The notes: generated by a model from the sequence alone, not told the origin. 64,000 nucleotides of DNA from Acidobacteriota bacterium (GCA_029263315.1 JAJCXR010000004.1:62001-126000), one strand, 5' to 3'; shown: positions 25,601 to 34,742, counted from the first letter of the stretch. Numbers and translations: made by a program.

Positions 25601-28233
25601 TCTTCGGTCAATGCATGGTCGTAGATCAGCACCGCCGCCACATCCATCTGCAAGTATGGGCTACTGTCGAGCTCGGCTCCCAGGACCAGGATGCCGTTGG
25701 GGTTGGTATTGAAAATGTGGTTCTGTTGGTCGATCAGCTTGCCGTTCCAGTAGTGGGACAGCAGGTTGGCTTCGACCTTGGCCGACTGCACCAGCCAACC
25801 CCGGTCGGTGCCGGCGTGGGAGGAGCGAAAGTCTTCGCACCAACCTTGCACCGCCAGGTTGCCCGCCGGGTCGACGATGAGGCCAAAGGCGCGGTTGCCA
25901 TGGGTGGCGCAGCCCATGCCGTCGGTGGTGGAGCCCCAAGCAAAACCGCCAAATCCCTCGTCGCGATAGCGCATGACGGTGAAGACGGTGCGATCGGAGC
26001 TACCGCCGGGCAGATGCCGAAGCTCCGAGGTGCGTTCCAGCTTGTCCCCTTGGCCATCGAGCGCGATGCAGTCCTGACCGTTGAGGGCGGCCGCTTGTAG
26101 ATAGGCGTCACCGGCCGCCCGCAAGTCGTTACCGAGGCCGGATTGATCGCGCCAAACCATGGTGCGGCCCCCCTGATCGATCTCCAGGCCATGGGTCGAT
26201 TCCACATGCAGCACTCGTCCGGGTAGGGTTGGAAAGGGCTCCGTCAGCAAGCTGATGTGGACCTCGGCGGCTGGGGACTGATTGCCTTGGGCGTCGGCCA
26301 CGGCGTAGGTGAAGCTGTCCGACTGGGAACCGCCGTCGTGCTGGTAGTCGATGCTACCGTCGAGGCTGTCGACCGTCGCCCAGCCATGGAGGGGTGGGTT
26401 CATCAGAACCACGGAGTCGGGCGACAACTGGTCTTCCGGATCTCGATCATTGCTCAATACCGGAATGTTGACTTGCTCGCCGCGACCCACCGCCAATCTG
26501 TCGTCGCCGAGGGTGGGGGGCAGGTTGCGGGGACCGCCGTCGACCACCGACAGGTCGTCGAGGGTGGCTTGAATCGGCAGGCCGAGACGTTCAGGGTGGT
26601 AGGCAAAATCATCGTAGAGCCAGTTACCGCGCCGCCGCCGGGCGACGACGCCCAAGGGCGAGTCGTTGGGATTCTGGCCGTACAGGTAGCGCAGCCGCAG
26701 GGGGGCCGTCGGCTCTTGCGCCAAGGTCAGGACAATCCGGTTGCCGTCCGACGAGGAAGACAGCACCGCCCGCTCGATGGCCAAGTCATCGACTCCCCAG
26801 GTGCCCGCCGTGACCTCGAAACCCTCGAGATCCCGTTGCTCGTCGGGCAAGCGGAGACGGCTGCCGCGGTGGTGCACGACATCGATCAAGATATGGCGCC
26901 CGTGCAGCGTCGCCTGACCCAGTTGGCCACCCACCACCGGTGCCCCGAGGGAACCGGAGGTGAGGACGTCGCCCAGACCCTGGGCGATGCGGTCCGCCAG
27001 CAGCTCGTATCCCGTCGCCCAAAAGTGGCCGACGCCGGCCTGTGGCCGGGTGCTGAGGTCGATGTCGAGGGCGGAGCCGGCGGCAAAACCCCTGGGATGA
27101 GCTTCGATCCACTGCCGTTGGGCGCGCCGGATGGCCTGAAAGCTGGCGTCGAAACGATCGTCCTGGCTGTAGTCGCCCCGGTTGAGGTGGACGATGCCGA
27201 AGGCCGGGTCTTCGTTCTGGCTCAGCAGGCCACGCAGCCGGGCGTAGAGGGTATCGAGGCTGGCCCGATAGTCGTCGGCTTGAATCTCAGTCCGGTTGAT
27301 GGCGTCGTAGGCGCCCTGGCCCCAGACGATGGCCCCGACGTCGTTCACTTGGCCGAGGGCTTCCGCCAGGCGAGCCCAGCCGACAAAAGGACCCTCCAGC
27401 TCATTCCAATGGGCGTCGATCCCGGTCCAGTCAAGGGAGAAGTCGAGGACCAAGACCGGCAAATCGAACATGCTCTGCAGTCGATTGGCCAGGCGCACAC
27501 CGCCGCTACCGGTGACCGGCCCCCAGGTGACGGGGATGTCGGCGTCGCGCGGTCTGGTGTACTCATAGCCCGGGGGTTCGCCATATCCCAGCCGCCAAGT
27601 GAGCTCGTGGGGAGCTTGCTGAATCGAGGTCGGAGAGCCGTCTTCGGCGTCCTCGGTGAACAGGCGTGCCATATTGCTTTGACCCAGAACGAGCACCACG
27701 ATGCCGACACCGAAACGTGGATTGGAGAGGGCGGTGTGACCGACGGTCGTGCCCTTTCTCACCTCGAGCCGATACCAGCCGCCAGCCGGCATGGCGAGCA
27801 ACGGGCCGCCCCAGGATCCACCGCTGGGGGAGGGGTCGATGACTTGCCACGGGGTCACCGGGGCGCTGTCGAGGGCAGCGACGAGGCGGCCCTCGATGGG
27901 CTCGGCGGAGCCTTCGTAGGTACCTGAAAAAAAGCCCTCGGCGCCGCTGATCGTCTCACCGCTGAGGGGCTCGATCACATCGCGACGTTGCATCACCAGT
28001 TTGTCGTCGAAGGTGTCGATGCTGAGACTAGCGGCCAAGGGGCCGGCAAGGAAAAATAGGACCAGCATCAGGGGGCATGTTGTTTGCCAATATTGTGAGA
28101 GCTTCCGTTGCTGCAAAGGCTTCCGAGGGTGCAAGGCGTTCGAAGCTTGAAGAGGGCTCCTCCGAGCTCGTCCATGCTGAGGGTTGCTGTCGATTTTGCT
28201 AGCGAAGTTGTCAATACAATCGAGACGTTTCAT
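22645..28233 (-). CDS. Giant secreted SGNH/sialate-O-acetylesterase-like protein with four Ig-LamG repeats
   Basis: The protein has 1862 residues from the ATG at 28233, which has GGAGG six bases upstream; an upstream in-frame start at 28278 lacks one. An unusually long positively charged N-region (about 54 residues) precedes a hydrophobic signal segment (LMLVLFFLAGPLAAS). Residues to about 470 are an SGNH esterase of the sialate O-acetylesterase type, with GQSNMARLF and a later WATGYELLADRI. The rest is four copies of an Ig/cadherin-like module (VLSNDRDPED..., SFTYAVAD) alternating with a concanavalin/LamG-like module ending in YLRQKYLG, YLREKYL, YLGQRYRG and YLRSRFIED. It is probably exported and deacetylates surface or environmental glycans. 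It lies downstream of ppc, separated by 400 bp. Confidence 0.82.
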   Translation of the reverse strand: MKRLDCIDNFASKIDSNPQHGRARRSPLQASNALHPRKPLQQRKLSQYWQTTCPLMLVLFFLAGPLAASLSIDTFDDKLVMQRRDVIEPLSGETISGAEGFFSGTYEGSAEPIEGRLVAALDSAPVTPWQVIDPSPSGGSWGGPLLAMPAGGWYRLEVRKGTTVGHTALSNPRFGVGIVVLVLGQSNMARLFTEDAEDGSPTSIQQAPHELTWRLGYGEPPGYEYTRPRDADIPVTWGPVTGSGGVRLANRLQSMFDLPVLVLDFSLDWTGIDAHWNELEGPFVGWARLAEALGQVNDVGAIVWGQGAYDAINRTEIQADDYRASLDTLYARLRGLLSQNEDPAFGIVHLNRGDYSQDDRFDASFQAIRRAQRQWIEAHPRGFAAGSALDIDLSTRPQAGVGHFWATGYELLADRIAQGLGDVLTSGSLGAPVVGGQLGQATLHGRHILIDVVHHRGSRLRLPDEQRDLEGFEVTAGTWGVDDLAIERAVLSSSSDGNRIVLTLAQEPTAPLRLRYLYGQNPNDSPLGVVARRRRGNWLYDDFAYHPERLGLPIQATLDDLSVVDGGPRNLPPTLGDDRLAVGRGEQVNIPVLSNDRDPEDQLSPDSVVLMNPPLHGWATVDSLDGSIDYQHDGGSQSDSFTYAVADAQGNQSPAAEVHISLLTEPFPTLPGRVLHVESTHGLEIDQGGRTMVWRDQSGLGNDLRAAGDAYLQAAALNGQDCIALDGQGDKLERTSELRHLPGGSSDRTVFTVMRYRDEGFGGFAWGSTTDGMGCATHGNRAFGLIVDPAGNLAVQGWCEDFRSSHAGTDRGWLVQSAKVEANLLSHYWNGKLIDQQNHIFNTNPNGILVLGAELDSSPYLQMDVAAVLIYDHALTEEERMVVDSYLRQKYLGEQVMPPNASDDIFEIAFGTSVQLAVLDNDDGTSHSIDPSRVQIVEAPQYGELALDPVTGILTYSHDGSTTPTDTFSYTVSDSLGQVSPPAQVQLTILPPVGELVDDGLVLHLESDRGLVTAFGDEVTAWHDGSAAGHDVTAPSAGPRLRSGGLGDHLYLSFDGSNDQLSRLSMSLPSGNDDRSVFLLVRYNGEGFGGVTWGSPQCNGTFGPGVDSRGMLTVQGWCFGYDTVSDRPGTGAGWQVHSVVHRQSTLQHFSDGALLQELPHAFATDGEGILALGREIDGFPFVAMDLAAVLVYDRALDAADRWRIETYLREKYLPVTPPGGDAPPQAEDDLLEASSGQTTLLPVLANDHDDIALDASSLILHQPPSHGFAYVDAAQGRIVYQHDGSEPWSDQLTYSVADSSGQASDIATVSITLGTPLPVVDGLVLRLEPQAGSQLEDGDNHLDGWLDLSGMDNHVVSWGRPRLDNVGPGGRPYLRLDGFDDRLENLDALNGLPAANDDRSLFAVLRYHSTGFGGVSYGATACNQVFGAVVDHGGRLATQGWCQGNDVATDHPASGEGWLSQSLLLASGTLWQYRDGQLIDSSGHTFATAADGRLVIGAELDRSPHLEMDIAAVLIYDRALSETERLAVETYLGQRYRGVAAPPAPVATFDDVGHATLGGETWLDVLANDQGAIDAATLEIVSPPSHGSLSVPDPQSGAVLYHHHGSTDAFVDSFTYRVANTDGELSEIAEARLAIVPLTDGLAFHLDAAVGPVLQDGALRGWLDLAEQANDLGAFGDPMSTLTRNGAAAVLLDGSEDRLHNLFPLAGLPRGDHERTVIVVANYLGGGFGGVTWGSTSEGDCTSLGNRAFGTVVDFRGELAIQGWCFGNDFLSGAPGTGGGWLVQTTSAGDGTFQHYRDGVLIDAGAHVFATDGDGQLAVGAELDGSPSIHMEVASVMIFDRRLDDAERQLVEDYLRSRFIED

Positions 28234-28634
28234 TTTTGGCCTCCGAAGGCCTGAGAGCTCAGGCCGAAAAAAGAACATAGGTTACCCATGGAAGCTCGGT
28301 TGGAGCTTCAAAGAAATTAATGTCCATGACATTTTGATGAACGCCGAACGTAGGGATCGTTGGCTAGGCCAGCAACCTTTAGCTGTCGATCGAAGAGAAC
28401 GTTTGGTGTCTCCGTCGCAGAAACCTGGCCTGACTCATCTCTCTTAACCTAGCAGGCGGTCAAGGGGAAGTCCAGATAGAATTTGCGGAACTTTGCGCAA
28501 CTTTGGGCAAGCGTCGGCTCTCAACCTAAAGATATTCTTTAGTTGAGATATTGAGAAATTATGATATCTAGCGGCAAGAGATTCGTGGGCCCGCCAAGGG
28601 GGGCCCACGAGCCGATTGGCTTCTCTGGCAGGGG
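28234..28634 (-). promoter_or_regulatory. Leader and promoter region of the esterase gene, with hairpins
   Basis: No gene is seen in these 401 bp. Just before the esterase ribosome-binding site is a perfect 8-bp inverted repeat (28248-28265, GGCCTGAG/CTCAGGCC). A second perfect 9-bp hairpin (28584-28609, CGTGGGCCC) lies 26 bp after the ppc stop without a U-run. The part 28500-28560 is AT-rich and may be the promoter. The 28290-28440 stretch can form stems but matches no riboswitch I know. Confidence 0.5.
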
Positions 28635-31355
28635 TTAACCGGTGCCTTGCAACCCTTGAGCAATCCCCTGGACGGTGGTCAGCAGGGCATGCAACATGGC
28701 GTCATCCTGTCGGTTGGTCTGGCGCCAGCGACGCAGGAGGTCGACTTGCAGCAGACTCATGGGATCGACGTAGGGGTTGCGCAAACGGATGGCACGACGC
28801 AGGGTGGGGTTGTTGTCCAGTAGATCGAAACCCTGGAGTCGTTCGAGCAGGTCGACGGTGAGGTCGTAATCCGTTTCGATGAGCTGGTGGATGCGTTGCC
28901 CCTGGGGGGCCAGCTCAGCGTAGCGTCCGGCGATGGCGAGGTCGGTTTCGGCCAGCACCGAGGCCACATCGTCGAGCAGGGAGGCGAGGAAAGGCCAATG
29001 ACGAGCCATGGCGGTGAGCTCGCTCTCGCCGTGGCGTTCGATCACCGCCTCCATGCCACGGCCGAGCCCCAGCCAGCCCGGCAAATTATGACGGCTTTGG
29101 GACCAGGCAAAGACCCAAGGTATGGCCCTTAAGTCCTCGATGCCCTGCCGTTGGCGCCGCGATGCAGGCCGCGAGCCGATGGCCATGCGCTCGATGACAT
29201 CGATGGGTGTGGCCTGTCGGAAATAGGTTACAAAGGCCTCGTCCCCATAGACCAATTGGCGATAGGCGCTGCGGCTGGCGGTGGCCAGATCGCTCATGAT
29301 CTGCCGCCAGCGCTCCAGCTCAGGCAGCTCGGGGCTGCCCCCGGCGGTGGCCAGAGCGAGGGCACTGGTGGTGCGTTCAAGGGTTCGCATGGCGATGCTG
29401 CGCACCCCATATTTGAAATCGATGGTCTCGCCCTGCTCGGTGAAGCGCAGGCGTCCGGAGATGGTGCCGGAGGGGGCAGCCATCACCGCCTGGTGGGTGC
29501 GGCCGCCGCCGCCACGACCGACGGTCCCGCCGCGGCCATGGAACACGGTGAGGTCGATGTCGGCAGCGGATAGAACCTTGCCGAGCTGGGCTTGTGCCCG
29601 CTGTAGCTCCCACCGGGAGGCGGCCAACCCCCCTTCCTTGTTGCTGTCGGAGTAGCCCACCATGATGATCTGACGGTCGCCACGGCTTTTCAGGTGATCG
29701 CGGTAGTGGCCTTCCTCGAGCAACGTGCCCATGATCGTCGGCGCCGCTTGCAGGTCGGGAACCGTTTCGAAGAGAGGAGCGATGTCGAGCTCGACAGCTC
29801 CAGCCCGGCTCAAGCCGCCGTGCCGGGCGAGCAGAAGCAGGGACAGCACGTCGTCGGTGCCTTGGGTCATGCTGATGACGTGGGGGCCGATGGCGGCGTC
29901 GCCGTAGCGTCGGCGTCCGGCGCGGATGGCCGCCATGACCTCCAGGGTGCGCTCCAGATGTGGATGGTCCGAAGTCGTTGCGCTTGCCCGAGGCTCGGAA
30001 TCGTCGAGGGCCTGGCGTAGATGCTGGCTGCGGGAGGCGGCGTCGAGCTCCAGCCAATCGTCCCTGCCGAGCAGGGCGGCCACGGCCCGCCGATGGACCA
30101 TGGCGTCCTGGCGCACGTCGAGGGTGGCGAGGTGGAAACCGAAGCACTGGCAACGGCGCAGCAAGCGACGGACGCCGAAGCTGCCGGCCTGCTCACCCTT
30201 GTGATGCACCAGACTGTCGAGAATGCTGCGCAGGTCATCTTCGAAGCTGGAAGCGTCCTCGTAGGCCCCGGTGGCATCCTCGGTGGTGGCTTCGAGCCTT
30301 GCCTCCATCAGTTGCAGCAGCACCCGGTAGGGCATGTCGCGATGGCGCCGCGGGATGGCCCCATGGGTGGCCGGGAACAGTTGACGGTAGGTGGCTAGCT
30401 GTGCCTCGATGGCGGCGCTGACGGTCACCCGGGAGGCCGATTGACTCAGTTGACGGGCCAGCTTTCGGACATCGTGGCGATAGAGGTTGAGCACCATGCC
30501 GCGCTGGCGGCGCAGGGTTTCTTCGATGGTGGCAGCGCCGACGTTGGGGTTGCCGTCCATATCGCCCCCCACCCAGGAAGCGAAACGGAGGACCTGCGGA
30601 ATCTCATAGCCTGCCGCCTCCTGGCCGTAGACGCTGGTCAAGGCCTCTTCGAAGGCCTCGTAGAAGGCGGGCACGATGCGATAGAGGATGTCGGTGAGAT
30701 AGAACAGGATGCCGTCCCGCTCCTCGCCGACGGAGGGTCGCAGGGTGGGGTGCGGGTCGGTCTGCCAAGCGATGGTGATGGCCGCCCGTAAGCGCCCCTC
30801 GGCGGCCCGTTCCTCGGGCGGTGTCATCGAGGGATCGAGACGTTCTACCAGACGACGGGCGATGTCCTGCCGCTTCTCCAGCAGAGAACGGCGTAAGGCT
30901 TGGGTGGGGTGGGCGGTGAACACCGGCTCCAGGCTCAAGCGTTCGAGCATCGCCGTCAGCTCGTCGAAGCTCAGACCCTCGTGGTGCAGGGTCTGCACCA
31001 TGTCTTGCAGGCTGTGCTTCTGGGGCGCCGCCTGTTGCCGCAGATAGTGACGCCGTCGGCGGATGCGGTGCACCTTCTCCGCCAGATTGGTGGTTTGAAA
31101 GTAGCTCTCGAAAGCCCGAGCCACATCATGGGCTTGGGCCACCGAGAGCTCGCTCAAACCTTGGCACAACACCGCCTCCGCCGAATCGTCCCCTTCACGG
31201 CGGCGGATGGACGCTAGGCGAGCTGCCTCGACCGATTCGAAGAGGGCCTGGCCCCCCTGTTCTCGAAGCATGTCGCCCACCAGGGTGCCCAACAGGCTGA
31301 CGTCCTGGCGTAGCGGCAGATCTTTCTCAGGAAAACGAATATCGCGTTGGCTCAT
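28635..31355 (-). CDS. ppc: Phosphoenolpyruvate carboxylase
   Basis: The protein has 906 residues, the usual bacterial length. Active-site signatures are intact: VFTAHPTQALRRSLLEKR (catalytic His), GGDMDGNPNVG, MVGYSDSNKEGG, FHGRGGTVGRGGG, and a C-terminal RNPYVDPMSLLQ ending near the carboxy terminus. The enzyme adds bicarbonate to phosphoenolpyruvate to make oxaloacetate, refilling the TCA cycle, in the cytoplasm. The start has no clear Shine-Dalgarno sequence, but no better in-frame start is nearby. It reads away from the AlkZ-like gene at 31462, leaving a 106-bp divergent spacer. No operon partner is evident. Confidence 0.97.
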   Translation of the reverse strand: MSQRDIRFPEKDLPLRQDVSLLGTLVGDMLREQGGQALFESVEAARLASIRRREGDDSAEAVLCQGLSELSVAQAHDVARAFESYFQTTNLAEKVHRIRRRRHYLRQQAAPQKHSLQDMVQTLHHEGLSFDELTAMLERLSLEPVFTAHPTQALRRSLLEKRQDIARRLVERLDPSMTPPEERAAEGRLRAAITIAWQTDPHPTLRPSVGEERDGILFYLTDILYRIVPAFYEAFEEALTSVYGQEAAGYEIPQVLRFASWVGGDMDGNPNVGAATIEETLRRQRGMVLNLYRHDVRKLARQLSQSASRVTVSAAIEAQLATYRQLFPATHGAIPRRHRDMPYRVLLQLMEARLEATTEDATGAYEDASSFEDDLRSILDSLVHHKGEQAGSFGVRRLLRRCQCFGFHLATLDVRQDAMVHRRAVAALLGRDDWLELDAASRSQHLRQALDDSEPRASATTSDHPHLERTLEVMAAIRAGRRRYGDAAIGPHVISMTQGTDDVLSLLLLARHGGLSRAGAVELDIAPLFETVPDLQAAPTIMGTLLEEGHYRDHLKSRGDRQIIMVGYSDSNKEGGLAASRWELQRAQAQLGKVLSAADIDLTVFHGRGGTVGRGGGGRTHQAVMAAPSGTISGRLRFTEQGETIDFKYGVRSIAMRTLERTTSALALATAGGSPELPELERWRQIMSDLATASRSAYRQLVYGDEAFVTYFRQATPIDVIERMAIGSRPASRRQRQGIEDLRAIPWVFAWSQSRHNLPGWLGLGRGMEAVIERHGESELTAMARHWPFLASLLDDVASVLAETDLAIAGRYAELAPQGQRIHQLIETDYDLTVDLLERLQGFDLLDNNPTLRRAIRLRNPYVDPMSLLQVDLLRRWRQTNRQDDAMLHALLTTVQGIAQGLQGTG

Positions 31356-31461
31356 GGGGACGATTGTATCGTCTGGGCGGGTCGTTCACAGCGGTGAGGA
31401 ACGAGGACTTCTTCGTTGCGGTGTAGACTTTGGACAAATCACCCACAGGAGAAAGCTGGCC

Positions 31462-32715
31462 ATGGCGAAGAACACCCCTGCGTGTCAGATCGATATCCAT
31501 CAAGCCCGTGCCCTTTGGCTGCAGCGCCAAGGATTGACCGCCGACTTGCAGGGCAACTCGGTGGCCGAGGTCTTGGAGCAAACCGGTTGGGCGAGGACGC
31601 TGGGAGGGGTCGATGTCTATGTGGGGCTGCGAGCCCGTCAGCCGGAGGTGACTCCGTCGGCCGTCGATGACGCCACCATGCAGGGGGAAGTACGCATTCT
31701 TCCCGCCGCCAGGGGATGCATGTATCTGGTGCCGAAGGCCCAGGTACCGGCGACCTTGGCCTTGGCGGCGGAGCTGTCGCGACCGCGGATCGATCGAGAT
31801 TTGAGCAAGGTCGGCGTCCCCCGGTCGGAGGTGGAAGAGGTGGCCCAGGGGGTCGAGGAGGTGCTGGCCGCCGGACCCCTCGAAACCACCGCCATACGCA
31901 AGGCATTGCCCAAGGGGGCGGTGCGGGGGCTGGGGGAGATCGGCAAGAAGGTGGGCCTTTCCTCGCCGTTGCCCGTCGCCTTGAGAGAGTTGGAATTCCG
32001 CGGTGAGATCCACCGCCTCCCCGTCGGAGAGCGTCTCGACACGGAACTTTACGTCTGGGCGCTGACGGGCGAGGGGGATGACGCAGCCGAATCCTCAGCT
32101 CCGGCCGACCGCGAGGCCATCGTAGGTGCCGTCGTGGAATTGGCGTATCGCTTCTTCGCGCCGGCTTCGGTAAAAGAAATCGGCGCCTGGCTTGGCCTAC
32201 CGCAACGGGACGTCAAGGCGGCGATGGCGGAGTTGCCTCTGGTGCCGATCCACATCGTCGACCGTGGGGAGGCTTGGGTGCCGGCGTCGGTCGTGGAATC
32301 ACTGCAGGAGTTGGAGACGCCGGACGATCGGGTCTCGTTCCTCGCCTTCGAAGACAACCTACTGACCTTCTACGGCGGGCCGGGGGTCTTTGCCGACGCG
32401 GCCCATGCCGACAGGCCCCTCGGATCGTGGGGGCGTGGCAAACCGGCGACCCTTGGCTCGGCCCGTCATCCCACCACCCGCTGCCTGTTTGTCGGGTCAC
32501 GCTTGGTGGGTTTTTGGGAATTCGACGCCGCCGCCTCAGCCGTGGTGTTCGCGACCTTCGATCCCCTACCGGCGGCCATCGCGGGCACCGTCCGTGCCGA
32601 GGCGGAGGCACTGGGCGAGCAGATTTTCAACGCCTTGGGGCATGGTCGCAGCTTCAGCCTGGACAGCGACGAAGCGGTGGCCAAAAGGGCCCAGGGCATT
32701 CTAGAGATGGCGTAA
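31462..32715 (+). CDS. Winged-helix DNA-binding domain protein (AlkZ/HTH_42 family)
   Basis: The protein has 417 residues from the ATG at 31462, preceded by AGGAGA; the frame is open upstream across the divergent spacer but that part is not protein-like. It starts with RALWLQRQGL and continues through a GCMYLVPKAQV region and C-terminal GSRLVGFWEFDAAASAVVFATFDPLP, the pattern of HTH_42 winged-helix proteins that include the DNA glycosylases AlkZ/YcaQ. Such enzymes remove alkylated or crosslinked bases in antibiotic or DNA-damage responses. The catalytic Gln motif is not clear to me, so the enzymatic role is a guess. The gene stands alone, convergent with corA. Confidence 0.65.
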   Translation: MAKNTPACQIDIHQARALWLQRQGLTADLQGNSVAEVLEQTGWARTLGGVDVYVGLRARQPEVTPSAVDDATMQGEVRILPAARGCMYLVPKAQVPATLALAAELSRPRIDRDLSKVGVPRSEVEEVAQGVEEVLAAGPLETTAIRKALPKGAVRGLGEIGKKVGLSSPLPVALRELEFRGEIHRLPVGERLDTELYVWALTGEGDDAAESSAPADREAIVGAVVELAYRFFAPASVKEIGAWLGLPQRDVKAAMAELPLVPIHIVDRGEAWVPASVVESLQELETPDDRVSFLAFEDNLLTFYGGPGVFADAAHADRPLGSWGRGKPATLGSARHPTTRCLFVGSRLVGFWEFDAAASAVVFATFDPLPAAIAGTVRAEAEALGEQIFNALGHGRSFSLDSDEAVAKRAQGILEMA

Positions 32716-32794
32716 TGCCGCGGGCGTGGATGCATGAGCGGCTGATATAGCGGCTGATATGGGGTAGTTATTCTGTGCTCGGCCCCCAGGCGGA

Positions 32795-33931
32795 TCAGAA
32801 TCCCTTACGCTTCAAGTAGCCCAGCAGAATCACCACCACAACAGCCATGAAGAGCAACATGGCAGGGTAGCCGTATTGCCAACTGAGCTCCGGCATGTTC
32901 CACGGCGAGGAGGTATCGAAGTTCATGCCGTAGAGCCCGGCGATGAAGCTCAAGGGGATGAACAGGGTGGCGATGACGGTCAACGTCTTCATCGCTTCGT
33001 TGGTGCGATGACTGACCGTCGAGAGATAGACTTCCATCAGGCTGGTGGCCAGCTCGCGGGTGGCGTCGATCTGTTCCACCGCCCGTTCCGCGTGGTCCTG
33101 ACAGTCGCGCAGAAAAAGCAGGGTATCGGCGGTGAACTGTGAAAATTCGGCGGTTTCTCGGAGGATGGATAGCAGGACCTCGCGCAATGGCAAGGCGATG
33201 CGTCGCAGGGCGATGAGATCTCGGCGGATGAGATGTAAGGTCTCCAGCTCGTGGTCGGACGGGGCTTCCAGCAGTCGATCTTCAATATCTTCGACGCTCT
33301 GCTCGTAGTCGTCTAGCAACAGGACATAGCGATCCACCACCGCATCGAGGAGGGTGTAGGTCAGGTAGTCGGCGCCCCAACCGCGCAGCCGGCCCAAGCC
33401 TGTGCGCAGCCTCTTGCGCACCGGCTCGAAGGGGTCTTCCGGATGTTCCTGAAAGGTCACCACCAACCCTGGACGCAGCAGTAGCCCGATCTGCTCACTG
33501 ACCAGCCCATGGTCCAACTGCGCCGTTTCTTCGGTCATGCGGAAGAAGAGCAGCAGATCGTCGCCGTAGGCTTCCGCCTTGGGGCGCTGATTCATGTTGT
33601 TGATATCTTCCAGCGCCAGGGCATGGAGAGCGAAGAGATCGCCGATCCAGCGCAAGCGCTCGGCATTGCCGAGGCCGACGATATCCACCCAAGTCACCGG
33701 AGAGCGTCCGAGGAGGGCCGGCAAGTCTTCGGGTAGCACCGGATCGTGCTCATGTAGATGATCCGGTCCGTAGGCCATGACCCGGATTTCGACATCCGCC
33801 GCGTTCTCCGTGCCCACCAGGGTACCGGGCGCTAGGCCGGCGGGACGCCTAAGGTCACGCCCCCGGGGCTTGCGGTGTCGCTTGCGTGAATGATGGTGGC
33901 TTGCCTGGCTGCCTTTCTTGTGCTTCGTCAT
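32795..33931 (-). CDS. corA: CorA-type magnesium/cobalt transporter
   Basis: This is a 378-residue CorA channel: a long cytoplasmic acidic domain, a helical stalk, then two C-terminal membrane segments with the selectivity motif YGMNF before the final LLFMAVVVVILLGYLKRKGF. The lysine-rich tail is normal for the family. The N-terminus has a basic stretch (KHKKGSQASHHHSRKRHRKPRGR), rich in His and Lys, that is longer than usual and may bind divalent metals. A strong AGGAGG precedes the ATG. A secreted hypothetical gene ends 13 bp upstream on the same strand, so the two may be co-transcribed. Confidence 0.95.
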   Translation of the reverse strand: MTKHKKGSQASHHHSRKRHRKPRGRDLRRPAGLAPGTLVGTENAADVEIRVMAYGPDHLHEHDPVLPEDLPALLGRSPVTWVDIVGLGNAERLRWIGDLFALHALALEDINNMNQRPKAEAYGDDLLLFFRMTEETAQLDHGLVSEQIGLLLRPGLVVTFQEHPEDPFEPVRKRLRTGLGRLRGWGADYLTYTLLDAVVDRYVLLLDDYEQSVEDIEDRLLEAPSDHELETLHLIRRDLIALRRIALPLREVLLSILRETAEFSQFTADTLLFLRDCQDHAERAVEQIDATRELATSLMEVYLSTVSHRTNEAMKTLTVIATLFIPLSFIAGLYGMNFDTSSPWNMPELSWQYGYPAMLLFMAVVVVILLGYLKRKGF

Positions 33932-33944
33932 CGTCCCCTCCTAC

Positions 33945-34742
33945 CTATGGATTGGGCTCGACGCGGGGCGTTGCGCTGGCTGCCGGTGCGGCTTGGGGAG
34001 GTGGCGGTTGCCAATCTTTGGCATGGCTCAAGGTGCGCAGCAACAAGGCCCGGTGGGGAATGAAGATGGGGTCCGAGGTGGTCTCCAGATCGATCCAACC
34101 CTTCGACCGATCCTCACCGAAGAAGGCCTTTTGCCGAGCTGTCTCCTCGCTGTGATCGGAGCAGACGAAGAGCCGTGGCTCTTTTTTGGGTTGCCAGCGG
34201 ACGCCGATGTAGGAGGTCCCCTCCGGCACGCTGACTCCAGATACGTCGACGCTGTGCCATTTGGCGTCGAGCTTGCCTTGGCCCAAGGCTTTGGCCGTCG
34301 ATTTGACCTTGGCGTAGGGTTCCATGGCGGGCTTGGCCCCGTCGGCGGCGAAGAAGACAACCTCGAAGTCCGCATCGCCATCCCCCGGTTTCTGGAACCA
34401 ACAGACGCAGACGTTTTGCAAGTGGCGGGAAGGAATGTCCCGCGACTCGACCTGCTGCACGTACATGCCCCACTTGGCTGAGCTGACGAAGCTGTAGCCC
34501 TTGTCCGCTTTGCCGTCGTCGAAGACCAGGCCCCCCTGGCAGGCATCGGCAGGGGCATTGGGGAGTCGCTCCGATGGAGTCGGCGGGTCGACGGCCGGGG
34601 CCGCTGCTTTGGCGGGCTCGAGGTTGGCCGGCGCGGTCTGGTTTGCAGGGGGCTCCTGGGCGATGGTCGCAGCAGCCGCCAGCAGCAGGGTGAAGGACAG
34701 GCCACAGAGGGTGAGAGAATGTGGAGGTTGAAGTCGTTTCAT
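33945..34742 (-). CDS. Secreted hypothetical protein
   Basis: The protein has 265 residues from the ATG at 34742, chosen because it begins a clear Sec signal peptide (KRLQPPHSLTLCGLSFTLLLAAAATIAQ) with AGGAA nine bases upstream. The mature part begins with a proline/alanine-rich linker, then a compact domain (about residues 75-250) with three cysteines near NVCVCWF and a beta-rich pattern, and ends in another Pro/Ala tail. I recognise no family. It is probably periplasmic or surface-attached. It precedes corA by 13 bp, which suggests co-expression but not a function. Confidence 0.65.
   Translation of the reverse strand: MKRLQPPHSLTLCGLSFTLLLAAAATIAQEPPANQTAPANLEPAKAAAPAVDPPTPSERLPNAPADACQGGLVFDDGKADKGYSFVSSAKWGMYVQQVESRDIPSRHLQNVCVCWFQKPGDGDADFEVVFFAADGAKPAMEPYAKVKSTAKALGQGKLDAKWHSVDVSGVSVPEGTSYIGVRWQPKKEPRLFVCSDHSEETARQKAFFGEDRSKGWIDLETTSDPIFIPHRALLLRTLSHAKDWQPPPPQAAPAASATPRVEPNP

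Noticed and set aside
26257..27927. 556-codon plus-strand frame inside the giant esterase
   Set aside because: It is antisense to recognisable SGNH and Ig domains. The composition is that of a high-GC complementary frame.
28290..28440. Riboswitch (cyclic di-GMP, SAM, TPP, cobalamin)
   Set aside because: The leader can form stems but the conserved core of none of these classes is visible on either strand.
31207..31461. N-terminal extension of the AlkZ-like gene
   Set aside because: The extension crosses into the ppc 5' end and is Arg/Ser-rich. The ATG at 31462 has a good ribosome-binding site and starts the conserved part.
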